A DNA stretch of 64,000 nucleotides from Zoogloea oryzae. GTDB lineage: Bacteria > Pseudomonadota > Gammaproteobacteria > Burkholderiales > Rhodocyclaceae. Of the stretch, positions 43,556-51,588 are shown piece after piece (position 1 is the first letter of the stretch; each line of letters begins with the position of its first letter). Below the pieces are notes generated by a model, which did not search any database, was not told where the DNA came from, and saw only the letters and a program-made list of their open reading frames with translations. Made by a program: the position numbers and the translations under genes. The stretch is from NCBI RefSeq assembly GCF_030161255.1, contig NZ_BSPX01000014.1, positions 1 through 64,000 on the forward strand, given 5' to 3'.

Positions 43556-45370
43556 ATGAGCCGCGCCCGCGAAACCCTATTCCACGTCTTCGGCTACACC
43601 CAGTTCCGCGGGCCGCAGGAAGACATCGTCGAACACGTCAGCGCCGGTGGCGACGCCCTGGTGCTGATGCCCACCGGCGGCGGCAAGTCCCTGTGCTACC
43701 AGATCCCCGCGCTGCTGCGCCCGGGCGTGGCGATCGTCGTGTCGCCGCTCATCGCGCTGATGCAGGATCAGGTCTCCGCGCTGAAGGAAGTGGGCGCGGC
43801 GGCGGATTTCCTCAACTCCAGCCTCAGCTTCGACCGGGCGATGGAGATCGAGCGGGCGATGCTCGCCGGCGCGCTGGATCTGCTCTACGTGGCGCCGGAG
43901 CGCCTCGTCACGCCGCGCTTCCTCGATCTTCTGGATCACCTCCACGAAGCCGGCCAGTTGGCGCTGTTCGCCATCGACGAAGCCCACTGCGTATCGCAAT
44001 GGGGCCATGATTTCCGGCCCGAATACCTGCAGCTGTCGATCCTCCAGGAGCGCTACCCGCAGATCCCGCGGATCGCCCTCACCGCCACCGCCGACGCCCA
44101 GACCCGCCGCGAGATCGCCGAGCGCCTGCGTCTCACCGACGCCCGTGAGTTCGTCTCCAGCTTCGACCGGCCCAACATCCGCTACACCATCGTCCCCAAG
44201 GACAACCCCCGCGCCCAGCTGCTCGCCTTCATCAAGGATGGCCACCTGGGCGAAGCCGGCATCGTCTATTGCTCGTCCCGCAAGAAGGTGGACGAGACCG
44301 CCGCGTGGCTGCAGGAGAAAGGCATCGCCGCCCTGCCCTACCACGCGGGCATGGGGGCCGACGAGCGGGCGATCAACCAGGACCGCTTCCTGCGCGAGGA
44401 CGGCATCGTGATGGTCGCCACCATCGCCTTCGGGATGGGCATCGACAAGCCCGACGTGCGCTTCGTGGCTCACCTCGATCTCCCCCGCTCCATCGAGGGC
44501 TACTACCAGGAAACCGGCCGCGCCGGCCGCGACGGCCAGCCCGCCGAAGCCTGGATGGCCTACAGCGTGGCCGATCTGGTGCAGCAGCGCCGCTTCATCG
44601 ACCAGGGCGAGGCCAGCGACGAGGTGAAGCGCGTCGCCACCGCCAAGCTCGACGCCCTGCTGGGCCTGTGCGAAACCACCGGCTGCCGGCGCCAGCGCCT
44701 GCTCGGCTACTTCGACGAAGACTCCGCCCCCTGCGGCAACTGCGACACCTGCCTGAACCCGCCCGAAGTGCGCGACGCCAGCGAATCGGCCCGCAAGGCG
44801 CTGTCGTGCGTGTTCCGCACCGGCAGCCGCTTCGGCGCCGCCCACGTGGTGGACGTGCTGATCGGCAAGGCCACCGATAACGTGAAGAAGTGGCAGCACG
44901 ACCAGGTGAGCACCTTCGGCATCGGCACCGAACTCGACGACAAGGGCTGGCGCACCCTGATCCGCCAGCTCGTCGCCCACGGCGCCCTGGCGGTGGATCA
45001 CGAGCGCTACGGCGCCCTCACCCTCACCGAGGCCGCGCGGCCGATCCTGCGCGGCGAGGCGGGCTTCACCCTGCGCGTCGATCCCAGCCCGACCAAAAAG
45101 AAGAAGGACGGCACCCGCCGCAGCGCCGACTGGCCCGAGGCCACCGGCGAGGAAGCGGAGCTCCTGGGCCGACTGCGCGCCTGGCGGGCCAGCACCGCCA
45201 AGGAGCGCAACGTGCCGGCCTACGTGATCTTCCACGACGCTACCCTGCGCGACATCGCCCGCCGCCGCCCCGACAGCATCCTCGCGCTGGCCACCATCTC
45301 GGGTGTGGGCGACCGCAAGCTCGACGCCTACGGGCAGGACATCATCGCGCTGCTGGCCGAGGCGGGGTAA
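43556..45370 (+). CDS. recQ: ATP-dependent DNA helicase RecQ
   Basis: A 604-residue superfamily 2 helicase, 3' to 5'. Motif I is MPTGGGKSLCY, motif II DEAHCVSQWGHDFRPEY, motif VI QETGRAGRDG. The RQC zinc site has Cys residues at CRRQRLLGYF and CGNCDTC. An HRDC domain is at the C-terminus (about 525-604). It unwinds recombination and replication intermediates. The start ATG is in a short gap with no clear ribosome site. The preceding nuclease gene is close enough to be in one operon. Confidence 0.93.
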   Translation: MSRARETLFHVFGYTQFRGPQEDIVEHVSAGGDALVLMPTGGGKSLCYQIPALLRPGVAIVVSPLIALMQDQVSALKEVGAAADFLNSSLSFDRAMEIERAMLAGALDLLYVAPERLVTPRFLDLLDHLHEAGQLALFAIDEAHCVSQWGHDFRPEYLQLSILQERYPQIPRIALTATADAQTRREIAERLRLTDAREFVSSFDRPNIRYTIVPKDNPRAQLLAFIKDGHLGEAGIVYCSSRKKVDETAAWLQEKGIAALPYHAGMGADERAINQDRFLREDGIVMVATIAFGMGIDKPDVRFVAHLDLPRSIEGYYQETGRAGRDGQPAEAWMAYSVADLVQQRRFIDQGEASDEVKRVATAKLDALLGLCETTGCRRQRLLGYFDEDSAPCGNCDTCLNPPEVRDASESARKALSCVFRTGSRFGAAHVVDVLIGKATDNVKKWQHDQVSTFGIGTELDDKGWRTLIRQLVAHGALAVDHERYGALTLTEAARPILRGEAGFTLRVDPSPTKKKKDGTRRSADWPEATGEEAELLGRLRAWRASTAKERNVPAYVIFHDATLRDIARRRPDSILALATISGVGDRKLDAYGQDIIALLAEAG

Positions 45371-45396
45371 GGCGCCTGAAGTCAGGCCAGCAAGAC

Positions 45397-45431
45397 AAAA
45401 GCCGCCCGGCCTTCACGGCCTGGCGGCTTTT
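45397..45431. terminator. Bidirectional terminator between recQ and the leftward cassette
   Basis: AAAAGCCGCC and GGCGGCTTTT, with an inner GGCC/GGCC pairing and a TTCAC loop, form a long stem that carries A and T runs on the two sides. It can end recQ transcription and the convergent MACPF-cassette transcription. Confidence 0.88.
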
Positions 45432-45467
45432 CATGCCCCGCACGTGGCGCGGGGCAGATCAGGCGGA

Positions 45468-45725
45468 TCAGCTGATGACCGAACTCACCTGAATGGTCTG
45501 GTGACCCGACCCGTAATTGGCGTTGTAGGTAATCTCCACCTCACGGGCGCCGGCAAGGGCCGTCACGGAGTTTGTACACAGGAACGCCAGCGGTCCGTTC
45601 TTCAGATCCGACAGCTGCAGGTTGCGCACCTCCCCCGTCTTCTTGTCGGGCACTCGGGCGGTCATCTGCGCAATGCCTTCGGCACCGCATTTGGCGGCCT
45701 GGATCAAGGTTATGGTCGTCATCAT
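45468..45725 (-). CDS. Small protein of unknown function, last gene of the MACPF cassette (85 aa)
   Basis: An 85-residue protein starting MMTTITLIQAAKCGAEGIAQ, with a beta-rich C-terminal half (REVEITYNANYGSGHQTIQV). It has two Cys residues and no signal peptide. I do not recognise a family. AGGAG lies 5 bases before the ATG at 45725. It is 80 bases after the MACPF-like gene on the same strand, and the terminator at 45397-45431 lies beyond it, so it closes the cassette. It could be a partner, an immunity factor or a chaperone of the pore-forming protein; none is shown. Confidence 0.72.
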   Translation of the reverse strand: MMTTITLIQAAKCGAEGIAQMTARVPDKKTGEVRNLQLSDLKNGPLAFLCTNSVTALAGAREVEITYNANYGSGHQTIQVSSVIS

Positions 45726-45805
45726 TTCACTCCTCGATAATGGACTGGAATCCGGTTCCAGCGAATGGCCGCATCGCTGCGGCGGGATATAAAACGGGCA
45801 GGCGA

Positions 45806-47716
45806 TCAGATCAGCGCCTCGAAAGCCTTCGATGAGATCACCTGGGCAAAGGCCGTCATGTCCATCACCGTGTAGCGGGCGGTGACGGCCGAGCGGGCCT
45901 GCTCCTCGATGACCGTGGCGCAGCGCTGGGCCAGGGCGTCGGGCAGGAAGCACAGCACCGGGACGAGGTCGGCGTTGTTGATGACCGCCCAGAACTTGAC
46001 CGAGGCAACGCTGCCCGTCCACTTCGCCAGATCCTTCGGGTCCAGTGCCAGACTCGAGCTGCCGCCCATGGAGATCATCTGCTGCTCCTTGAGCTGCATG
46101 AGCGTGTTGTGCTTGCTCTGGCTGAGGTCGCTGTACGAATAGCCCACGTCGAACTTGGCCGTGCCGGAATCGGTCTCGAACTCGCCGTTCGCCGCAAAGT
46201 TGAACTCGTTCAGCAGGCTTTCCTGGTCGCTCTTCGCGTTCGACTTTGCAACCATGCTCCGCTGCAGCTTGCCGCCCACCGTCACGCGGCAGGGGTAGAA
46301 GTAGCCGAACTTCCTGAACACGTCCCGATGCAGCGCCTCGTACTGCTGGGGCAGCGAGGTGCAGGTCTCGAAGACCTTCTCGACCGCCGCCTGGAAACGC
46401 GGCGCACAGCGCAGATCGGCCTCCCTGTCGAAGAGCAGGACCACCTTGGGCACCAGCGTCTGGTTGGTCAGGAAGATGTCCGTGGTCTCCTGACGCTGGA
46501 GCTTTTCCAGGTCGTGCCGGAACTCCGCGGCGATCCCGCAACCGGCGTAGCTCCCCGAGGCCTTGGCGGCATGCACGCTGCGCTGGCGGAACTCATTGAG
46601 GATGCGGCTCGCGGTCGCCGTGGTCACGCTGCAGGCCGAGTAGTTGGGCGGCGCCGAACGCATGATGCGGTTCTCGTGGATGTACTCCACCGGCGCATCG
46701 TCCGAGCGCCGCGTGAAATCCATGTCGAGCGGGTTCGGCCCGATGTACAGCCCCCGGTTGAGGTAGAGCATCGTGTAGAGCGCCTTGACCTGCTCCAGGC
46801 TCAGGCTGGTGAACAGCTCCGGCACCTCCACCTCGGCGCCATTGAGCTGCACCTCCAGCTCCTTCAGCAGATCGGGCGGCGAGCCCTCGTCGGGCAGGCC
46901 CCAGGCCGGCGGGCGACGGGTGGTGTCGACGAAGGACGGCGTGCCTGGCTGCCCGGGGCGGACCGACGGCTTGCCGGACTTGGCCGACAGGATCCGCACA
47001 CCGCCCTTCTCCGCCTCGACATCGCCCAGCGTCCAGCCCGCCTCCTGATCCGGCGCCACCTTGCCGCCGGCCTTGTCGGCAAAGTGGTCGTCCTTCTGGA
47101 TCCACGCTCCCAGCGCGGTCCGCGCCGCGGCCAGGGTGTCCTCGGGCTTGAGCTTGAGGGACTTGCTCTCCTCGTCGACGCTGCGGGTGAAGGTGAAGGG
47201 CCGCGCATCCTGGGGCTTGGCCGCCACCGCGTCGTGCACGGCCACCACGCCTTCGGCGCTGGCGATGTCCTTCAGCGCCCAGTCGCCCTCTTCGGCCACG
47301 GCGATCTCGCTACCGTCGCGGCCCAGAAACAGGTCCGACGCGCCCAGCCAGGCCCCCAGCGCGGTGCGCACCTCGGCCAGCGTGAGGGTGGGCTTCAGCT
47401 TGAACGCACGCTTGCCGCCCTCGTTCTTGCGCTGGAAGGAGTACATCGCCGGCGGCATGTCCGCCGCACTCGTCCGGATGGAGAGCCGCAGCTCCGTCGC
47501 GTCCTTCGTGGCCAGCAGGCTCTCGATCTGGGTGCCCGCCTCGTTATCCTTGACGACCGCGAAGCCGTCGCTGAGAAAGACGTCGCCGTCCTTCATCAGC
47601 TGCTCCTTCACCAGCTGGGCGCGCACGTCCTGGAGGCTCTGGGTCCGTTCGAACTGCAGGACGGTGTTCCTGGTCGAATCCGTCTCGTTGATGATCTTGA
47701 CGCTAATCTTGGTCAT
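45806..47716 (-). CDS. MACPF/perforin-like protein with three N-terminal beta-grasp-like repeats
   Basis: A 636-residue protein without signal peptide. Residues 1-245 hold three related units of 70-80 residues; units two and three share LKPxxTLAxxRTALGAW and a final WxLxD. A Pro/Gly linker follows (about 246-285). The rest (about 300-600) has the layout of a MACPF domain: a Ser/Gly-rich segment (KASGSYAGCGIAAEF), a MACPF-type signature FGYFYPCRVTVGG (470-482) standing where the classic Y-G-T-H...GG motif lies, two helix clusters, then MGGSSSLALD (550) and a downstream W...FWAVI...LVPVLCFLP block that closes MACPF domains in fungi and plants. MACPF proteins form membrane pores. Export without a signal sequence would need lysis or another route. 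The match is by motif, not by a search. Confidence 0.65.
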   Translation of the reverse strand: MTKISVKIINETDSTRNTVLQFERTQSLQDVRAQLVKEQLMKDGDVFLSDGFAVVKDNEAGTQIESLLATKDATELRLSIRTSAADMPPAMYSFQRKNEGGKRAFKLKPTLTLAEVRTALGAWLGASDLFLGRDGSEIAVAEEGDWALKDIASAEGVVAVHDAVAAKPQDARPFTFTRSVDEESKSLKLKPEDTLAAARTALGAWIQKDDHFADKAGGKVAPDQEAGWTLGDVEAEKGGVRILSAKSGKPSVRPGQPGTPSFVDTTRRPPAWGLPDEGSPPDLLKELEVQLNGAEVEVPELFTSLSLEQVKALYTMLYLNRGLYIGPNPLDMDFTRRSDDAPVEYIHENRIMRSAPPNYSACSVTTATASRILNEFRQRSVHAAKASGSYAGCGIAAEFRHDLEKLQRQETTDIFLTNQTLVPKVVLLFDREADLRCAPRFQAAVEKVFETCTSLPQQYEALHRDVFRKFGYFYPCRVTVGGKLQRSMVAKSNAKSDQESLLNEFNFAANGEFETDSGTAKFDVGYSYSDLSQSKHNTLMQLKEQQMISMGGSSSLALDPKDLAKWTGSVASVKFWAVINNADLVPVLCFLPDALAQRCATVIEEQARSAVTARYTVMDMTAFAQVISSKAFEALI

Positions 47717-47752
47717 ATCCGCTTTTCCCCGAAATCCGGCATTGCGCCGGCA

Positions 47753-48505
47753 TCAGCGCGCCACCAGGAAAGTGACATGCAACACCCCGAACCGCTCCTG
47801 CGGGCTCTCCTTCTGCACCTGGATGCGCTCGAAGACCTGCTCCGCGCCCTCGTCCCGCCACAGACCACCGGCCCCCACCCCCGACGACGCCGTCGCCATG
47901 CCCAGCCCGTCGGCGAGCGGCGGTGGCGCCTGGCGCACCGGGCGCGCGGGGGGCGTGGCGAGATTGCGCGGATGCCGCTCGTCGTACACGCGCCCCGAGA
48001 TGGGGTCGAGATACTGCAGGACGGGCCACGCCTCGATGTCGCAGCTCCAGTGCGCCATCGCCTCACCGGTCGACACGCCACCGTCGATCCGGGCACGCGC
48101 CGAGTCGATGGTGAGCAGGTCGGACGAGGACTGATAGCGCCGGATCGTGGCCGTCATCATCCCGTTCTCGTCTACGCGATCGACCGCGTAGAGCTTCTCG
48201 ACGACGGTCTCGGCGTTGCTGCGGATGGAGAAGCCGAAGCCCACCTTCGCCGCACAGCGGATCCGGATCGACAGGGCCGCATTGGCCGGCGCGATGACCG
48301 CATGGGGAAACAGCCGCCCCTCCACAGCCGCGTTGCCGCCGGCGCTCAGGCGCACATTCGTCATCATGCGCAGGGTGGCATCCTGATTCCGGGGCTTCGC
48401 CAGCGCGTCGGCCATGTTCAGGCCGAACTGCACTTCCATGTTCGGGTGAACCCGGAACCACTCCGTATCGGTGCCGCTACTGATCTCGATCATGGCGCCG
48501 CTCAC
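47753..48505 (-). CDS. Unrecognised protein of the MACPF cassette (250 aa)
   Basis: A 250-residue soluble protein, beta-rich by eye, with no signal peptide or membrane span. Residues about 180-210 are a Pro/Ala/Gly-rich linker, and a short beta segment, RFGVLHVTFLVAR, ends it. I do not recognise a family. The GTG at 48505 overlaps the stop of the preceding gene (GTGA), which suggests coupling; an ATG at 48493 is the alternative. It lies 37 bases upstream of the MACPF-like gene, so it is likely made together with it. Confidence 0.7.
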   Translation of the reverse strand: MSGAMIEISSGTDTEWFRVHPNMEVQFGLNMADALAKPRNQDATLRMMTNVRLSAGGNAAVEGRLFPHAVIAPANAALSIRIRCAAKVGFGFSIRSNAETVVEKLYAVDRVDENGMMTATIRRYQSSSDLLTIDSARARIDGGVSTGEAMAHWSCDIEAWPVLQYLDPISGRVYDERHPRNLATPPARPVRQAPPPLADGLGMATASSGVGAGGLWRDEGAEQVFERIQVQKESPQERFGVLHVTFLVAR

Positions 48506-48858
48506 AGCAGGTCAATGCCATAGAAGAGGGTCGTGCCGGCCGCGCGTTGTACCGCGGTGTGGCCGTTCGGCGCGTACAGGAAACCCGGCCCGCGCTTATC
48601 CACGCCAGCCACGACGCGGACGAAGATCTGCAGGCTGTCGCCCACCTCGGGCGGCTGGCCGTTGAAACGCAGGGTGCCCAGATCGATCTTCCGCCGCTGC
48701 CCGATCGGATAGCGCCCGCTGTTCCAGTTCTCCCCCGCGCCATCGAGGCGGCCGGCGACATCGCCCCGATACACCTCGAAATCCATCACAAAACCGCCGT
48801 CGTTGAGGCACTCGGCGAACTGATAGTACTTTTCCACCTGACCGGATTCCGAAACCAT
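48502..48858 (-). CDS. Unrecognised small protein, first gene of the MACPF cassette (118 aa)
   Basis: A 118-residue protein with alternating hydrophobic residues typical of a beta sandwich and many Gly and aromatic residues (GGFVMDFEVYRGD, NWNSGRYPIGQRRKIDLG, GTTLFYGIDLL). There is no signal peptide. In fungi MACPF pore formers often work with a small beta-sandwich partner (aegerolysins), so a comparable role is conceivable, but I see no specific aegerolysin motif. AGGA is 7 bases before the ATG at 48858; an ATG at 48864 would leave almost no spacing. Its stop overlaps the next gene. Confidence 0.75.
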   Translation of the reverse strand: MVSESGQVEKYYQFAECLNDGGFVMDFEVYRGDVAGRLDGAGENWNSGRYPIGQRRKIDLGTLRFNGQPPEVGDSLQIFVRVVAGVDKRGPGFLYAPNGHTAVQRAAGTTLFYGIDLL

Positions 48859-49010
48859 GTCCATTTCCTTTCGTGACGTGTTGAGTTGTGCGACATACCC
48901 TGTCGCTCACCTGGCCCTGAGGCTTCATGCGCATGGCTGCTGCATCACAGCGCCCTGCCAATGCCAAAAGAGTATTCACGTCATCAGCCAAAACCGCCAT
49001 AATCCGGATT

Positions 49011-49036
49011 GACTACGGCTAGTCCTTCCCGACTAG
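49011..49036. promoter_or_regulatory. Three alternating GACTA/TAGTC half-sites before the response regulator gene
   Basis: GACTA (49011-49015), TAGTC (49020-49024) and GACTA (49031-49035) alternate in orientation; the last two form CTAGTC-N6-GACTAG. They lie between the MACPF cassette and the divergent response regulator gene. This layout suits a dimeric regulator, possibly the neighbouring LuxR-type protein. Confidence 0.4.
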
Positions 49037-49147
49037 AGGCGGCGGCCATTGCCGCTCTTCCCGATCCCCGGTCGCGCGTTCTTCTCGTTCCCTCCCCACT
49101 GTCCCTGTAGCGCCGCGCCCCCGGCTCCGCGCGAGGAGAATCCATTG

Positions 49148-49774
49148 ATGCAGCACTACCGATTGCTCCTGATCGACGACCACACCCTTTTCCGCACCGG
49201 CCTGCGCCTGTTGCTGGGCGACACCCTGCCAACGTCCGACATCCTCGAAGCCGGCTCAGTCATGGAGGCCGTCGAGCAGCACGGCCGCACCGCCATCGAT
49301 CTGATCCTGCTCGACCTCCAGCTGCCCGGCCTGAGCGGGCTGGAAGGGACGCAGGTGCTCCACCGGCATTTCCCGGCGGCGCGGATCATCGTCGTGTCGG
49401 GCACCACCGAGGCCTGGACGCCCGAGATGGCGACCCGCTACGGCGTCTCCGGCTTCCTGTCCAAATCGGCAACGCCGGAGCAGATCGAAGCCAGCATCGC
49501 CCAGAGCCTCCAGGCCCCGCCGCCCTACTCTGCGCCGCGCACCGCGGGCCGTCCGGGCTCGGGCTCGCCCGGCCCGCTCACGCCGCGCCAGCTGGAAGTC
49601 CTGCACCACCTCGGCCTGGGGCGCTCGAACAAGGTGATCGCCCGTCACCTGGGGCTGGCCGAGAACACCGTGCGGGTTCATGTGGCCGCCATCCTCGCCC
49701 ACCTCAACGTGGCGAGCCGGATCGAGGCGGTGCTGGAAGCCCAGCGCCGCGGGCTCCTTCGCCAGACGCCATGA
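49148..49774 (+). CDS. NarL/LuxR-family response regulator
   Basis: A 208-residue regulator with a receiver (residues 1-120; LLIDDHTLFRTGL, LILLDLQLPGLSG, IVVSGTT, GFLSKSA) and a LuxR-type HTH (about 140-205; LTPRQLEVLHHLGLGRSNKV). The receiver residues are intact. GAGGAG at 49133-49138 supports the ATG at 49148. The stop overlaps the start of the hybrid kinase gene (ATGA), so they are a pair. It is divergent from the MACPF cassette and may control it, but this is inference. Confidence 0.88.
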   Translation: MQHYRLLLIDDHTLFRTGLRLLLGDTLPTSDILEAGSVMEAVEQHGRTAIDLILLDLQLPGLSGLEGTQVLHRHFPAARIIVVSGTTEAWTPEMATRYGVSGFLSKSATPEQIEASIAQSLQAPPPYSAPRTAGRPGSGSPGPLTPRQLEVLHHLGLGRSNKVIARHLGLAENTVRVHVAAILAHLNVASRIEAVLEAQRRGLLRQTP

Positions 49775-51519
49775 CCTCGCCCCTGCGCCTCGACGCCCCC
49801 CACCTGCTGGCCGCCGGGATGGCGCTGATAGACCAGAGCTTCGGCATCGCCATGCTCGGCTGCTTCCTCGCCTCGGTGCTCCTCGGCAGCGCCGTCCTGC
49901 TGTCCGGCGGGCCGGCCCATGTCGGGCTGTGGTGCGCCGCGATGGGCCTCGCCTGCGCCTTCGGTCACCTGTGGCGGAGGCGCAACCCGGCACGGGTCAC
50001 GCCGGCAGGCGCCCAGGACTACGCCCGGTGGATGACCGCGCTGCTGATCGTGCTCGGCAGCCTGTGGGGCCTGGCCGGCTGCGTGTACATGGATCTGGAG
50101 TCGCCCCCGTCGGTGGTCTCCGCCCTGGCCCTGATCGCCGGCATGAGCGCCGCGGCCCTGTCGATCTTCTCGCCATGCCTGCCCGTCGCCATCGGCTTCC
50201 TCTTCCCCGCCATCCTGCCCGTGTGGGCCTACGTGCTCATCGCCGGAAGTGCGCAGTATCTGTGGCTGTGGATCGGCATCCCGCTGTACCTGCTGGTGCT
50301 CACGGTGTTTGCCCGCAACTACGCGCTGGTCGCCCGCCGCTCCATCCTGCTGCGTTTCGAGAACCTGGAGCTCGTCGAGCAGCTGCGCGCCGAAACCCTG
50401 CGCGCCGAAGAGGCGAACCGCGCCAAATCGGTCTTCCTGGCGGCGGCCAGTCACGACCTGCGCCAGCCGCTGCACGCCCTGGGGCTGTTCATCGCCTCGC
50501 TCCGCCGCACCCCGCTGGACGAGGGCCAGACCGACCTGCTGACCCACATGGACGGCGCCGCCCGGGCCGCCGGCGAAATGCTCAACACCCTGCTCGACTT
50601 CTCCCGCCTGGAAGCGGGCGTGATCGAGGCCAACCCGCAGCCCTTCCCGCTCCAGCCGATGCTCCGCAAGCTCGAAGCCGAGTTCGCCCCCCAGGCCGAG
50701 CAGAAGCAGCTGGTGTTCCGCCTGCGGGACACTCCGGCGATCTGCCACACGGACCCGAGCCTCCTGGAGCTCGTGCTGCGCAACCTGATCGCCAACGCGG
50801 TCCGCTACACCGAGCGCGGCGGCCTCCTCATCGCCTGCCGACGGCCCCGGGCGGGGCTGGCGGTGATCGAGGTGTGGGACACCGGGATCGGCATTCCCGC
50901 CTCCCAGCACGAGACGATCTTCCAGGCCTTCCACCAGCTCGGAAATCCCGAGCGCGACCGACGCCACGGCCTCGGCCTGGGGCTCGCCATCGTCCGCCAG
51001 CTGGTCAGGACCATGGATCTGGCGCTCAGCCTCGCCTCCCGCCCCGGACGCGGATCGGTGTTCCGGGTGGCCATCCCGTGTCACACCGACGCGCCCAGCC
51101 CGCCGTGGCCGGCCGCCGCCACGACGGACCAGCCCCATGATCTGCACCGGCTCCGGGTGCTCGTCATCGACGACGACCAGACCGTCCTGTGCGCCATGCG
51201 CGCGCTGCTGGAAAGCTGGAACTGCGACTGCCGGACGGCCGAATCCGAAGCCGCCGCCATCGACTGCCTGCACGACTTCGAACCGGCGGTGGTCATCACC
51301 GACTACCGCCTGCGCGGGCATCGCACCGGGCACCAGGCCCTCGACGCAATCCGGGCGTTCCTGCAGCGCCGGCCGCCGGCGATCCTGATGACCGGCGACA
51401 CCGCCCCCGACCGCCTGCGCGAAGCCATGGCCGGCGGCGTGCGGCTGCTGCACAAGCCGATCAGCGCCGAAGCCCTCCTCGAGGCCGTGCTGCAGCTGGC
51501 GCCGGCACGCCCCGACTGA
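49771..51519 (+). CDS. Membrane hybrid sensor histidine kinase
   Basis: A 582-residue protein: six or so hydrophobic segments (residues about 20-190), a coiled coil, an H-box ASHDLRQPLHALGLF, an HATPase domain (NLIANAVRYT, DTGIGIP, GLGLGLAIVRQL) and a C-terminal receiver (VLVIDDDQTV, VVITDYRLRGH, LLHKPIS). Kinases with the ASHDLRQPL box form a group found beside NarL-type regulators. The ATG overlaps the regulator stop by four bases. The signal is unknown. Confidence 0.88.
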   Translation: MTSPLRLDAPHLLAAGMALIDQSFGIAMLGCFLASVLLGSAVLLSGGPAHVGLWCAAMGLACAFGHLWRRRNPARVTPAGAQDYARWMTALLIVLGSLWGLAGCVYMDLESPPSVVSALALIAGMSAAALSIFSPCLPVAIGFLFPAILPVWAYVLIAGSAQYLWLWIGIPLYLLVLTVFARNYALVARRSILLRFENLELVEQLRAETLRAEEANRAKSVFLAAASHDLRQPLHALGLFIASLRRTPLDEGQTDLLTHMDGAARAAGEMLNTLLDFSRLEAGVIEANPQPFPLQPMLRKLEAEFAPQAEQKQLVFRLRDTPAICHTDPSLLELVLRNLIANAVRYTERGGLLIACRRPRAGLAVIEVWDTGIGIPASQHETIFQAFHQLGNPERDRRHGLGLGLAIVRQLVRTMDLALSLASRPGRGSVFRVAIPCHTDAPSPPWPAAATTDQPHDLHRLRVLVIDDDQTVLCAMRALLESWNCDCRTAESEAAAIDCLHDFEPAVVITDYRLRGHRTGHQALDAIRAFLQRRPPAILMTGDTAPDRLREAMAGGVRLLHKPISAEALLEAVLQLAPARPD

Positions 51520-51588
51520 GCGTCCGGATTACCTGCACGCACGATGCGCTTGCGCTATAAAGTCGGGAATCGCCCCAGGACACCGCCG

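Noticed and set aside
48502..48858. Considered naming this protein an aegerolysin
   Set aside because: Size and beta-rich character fit, but I could not see a specific aegerolysin motif; the name would be a guess.
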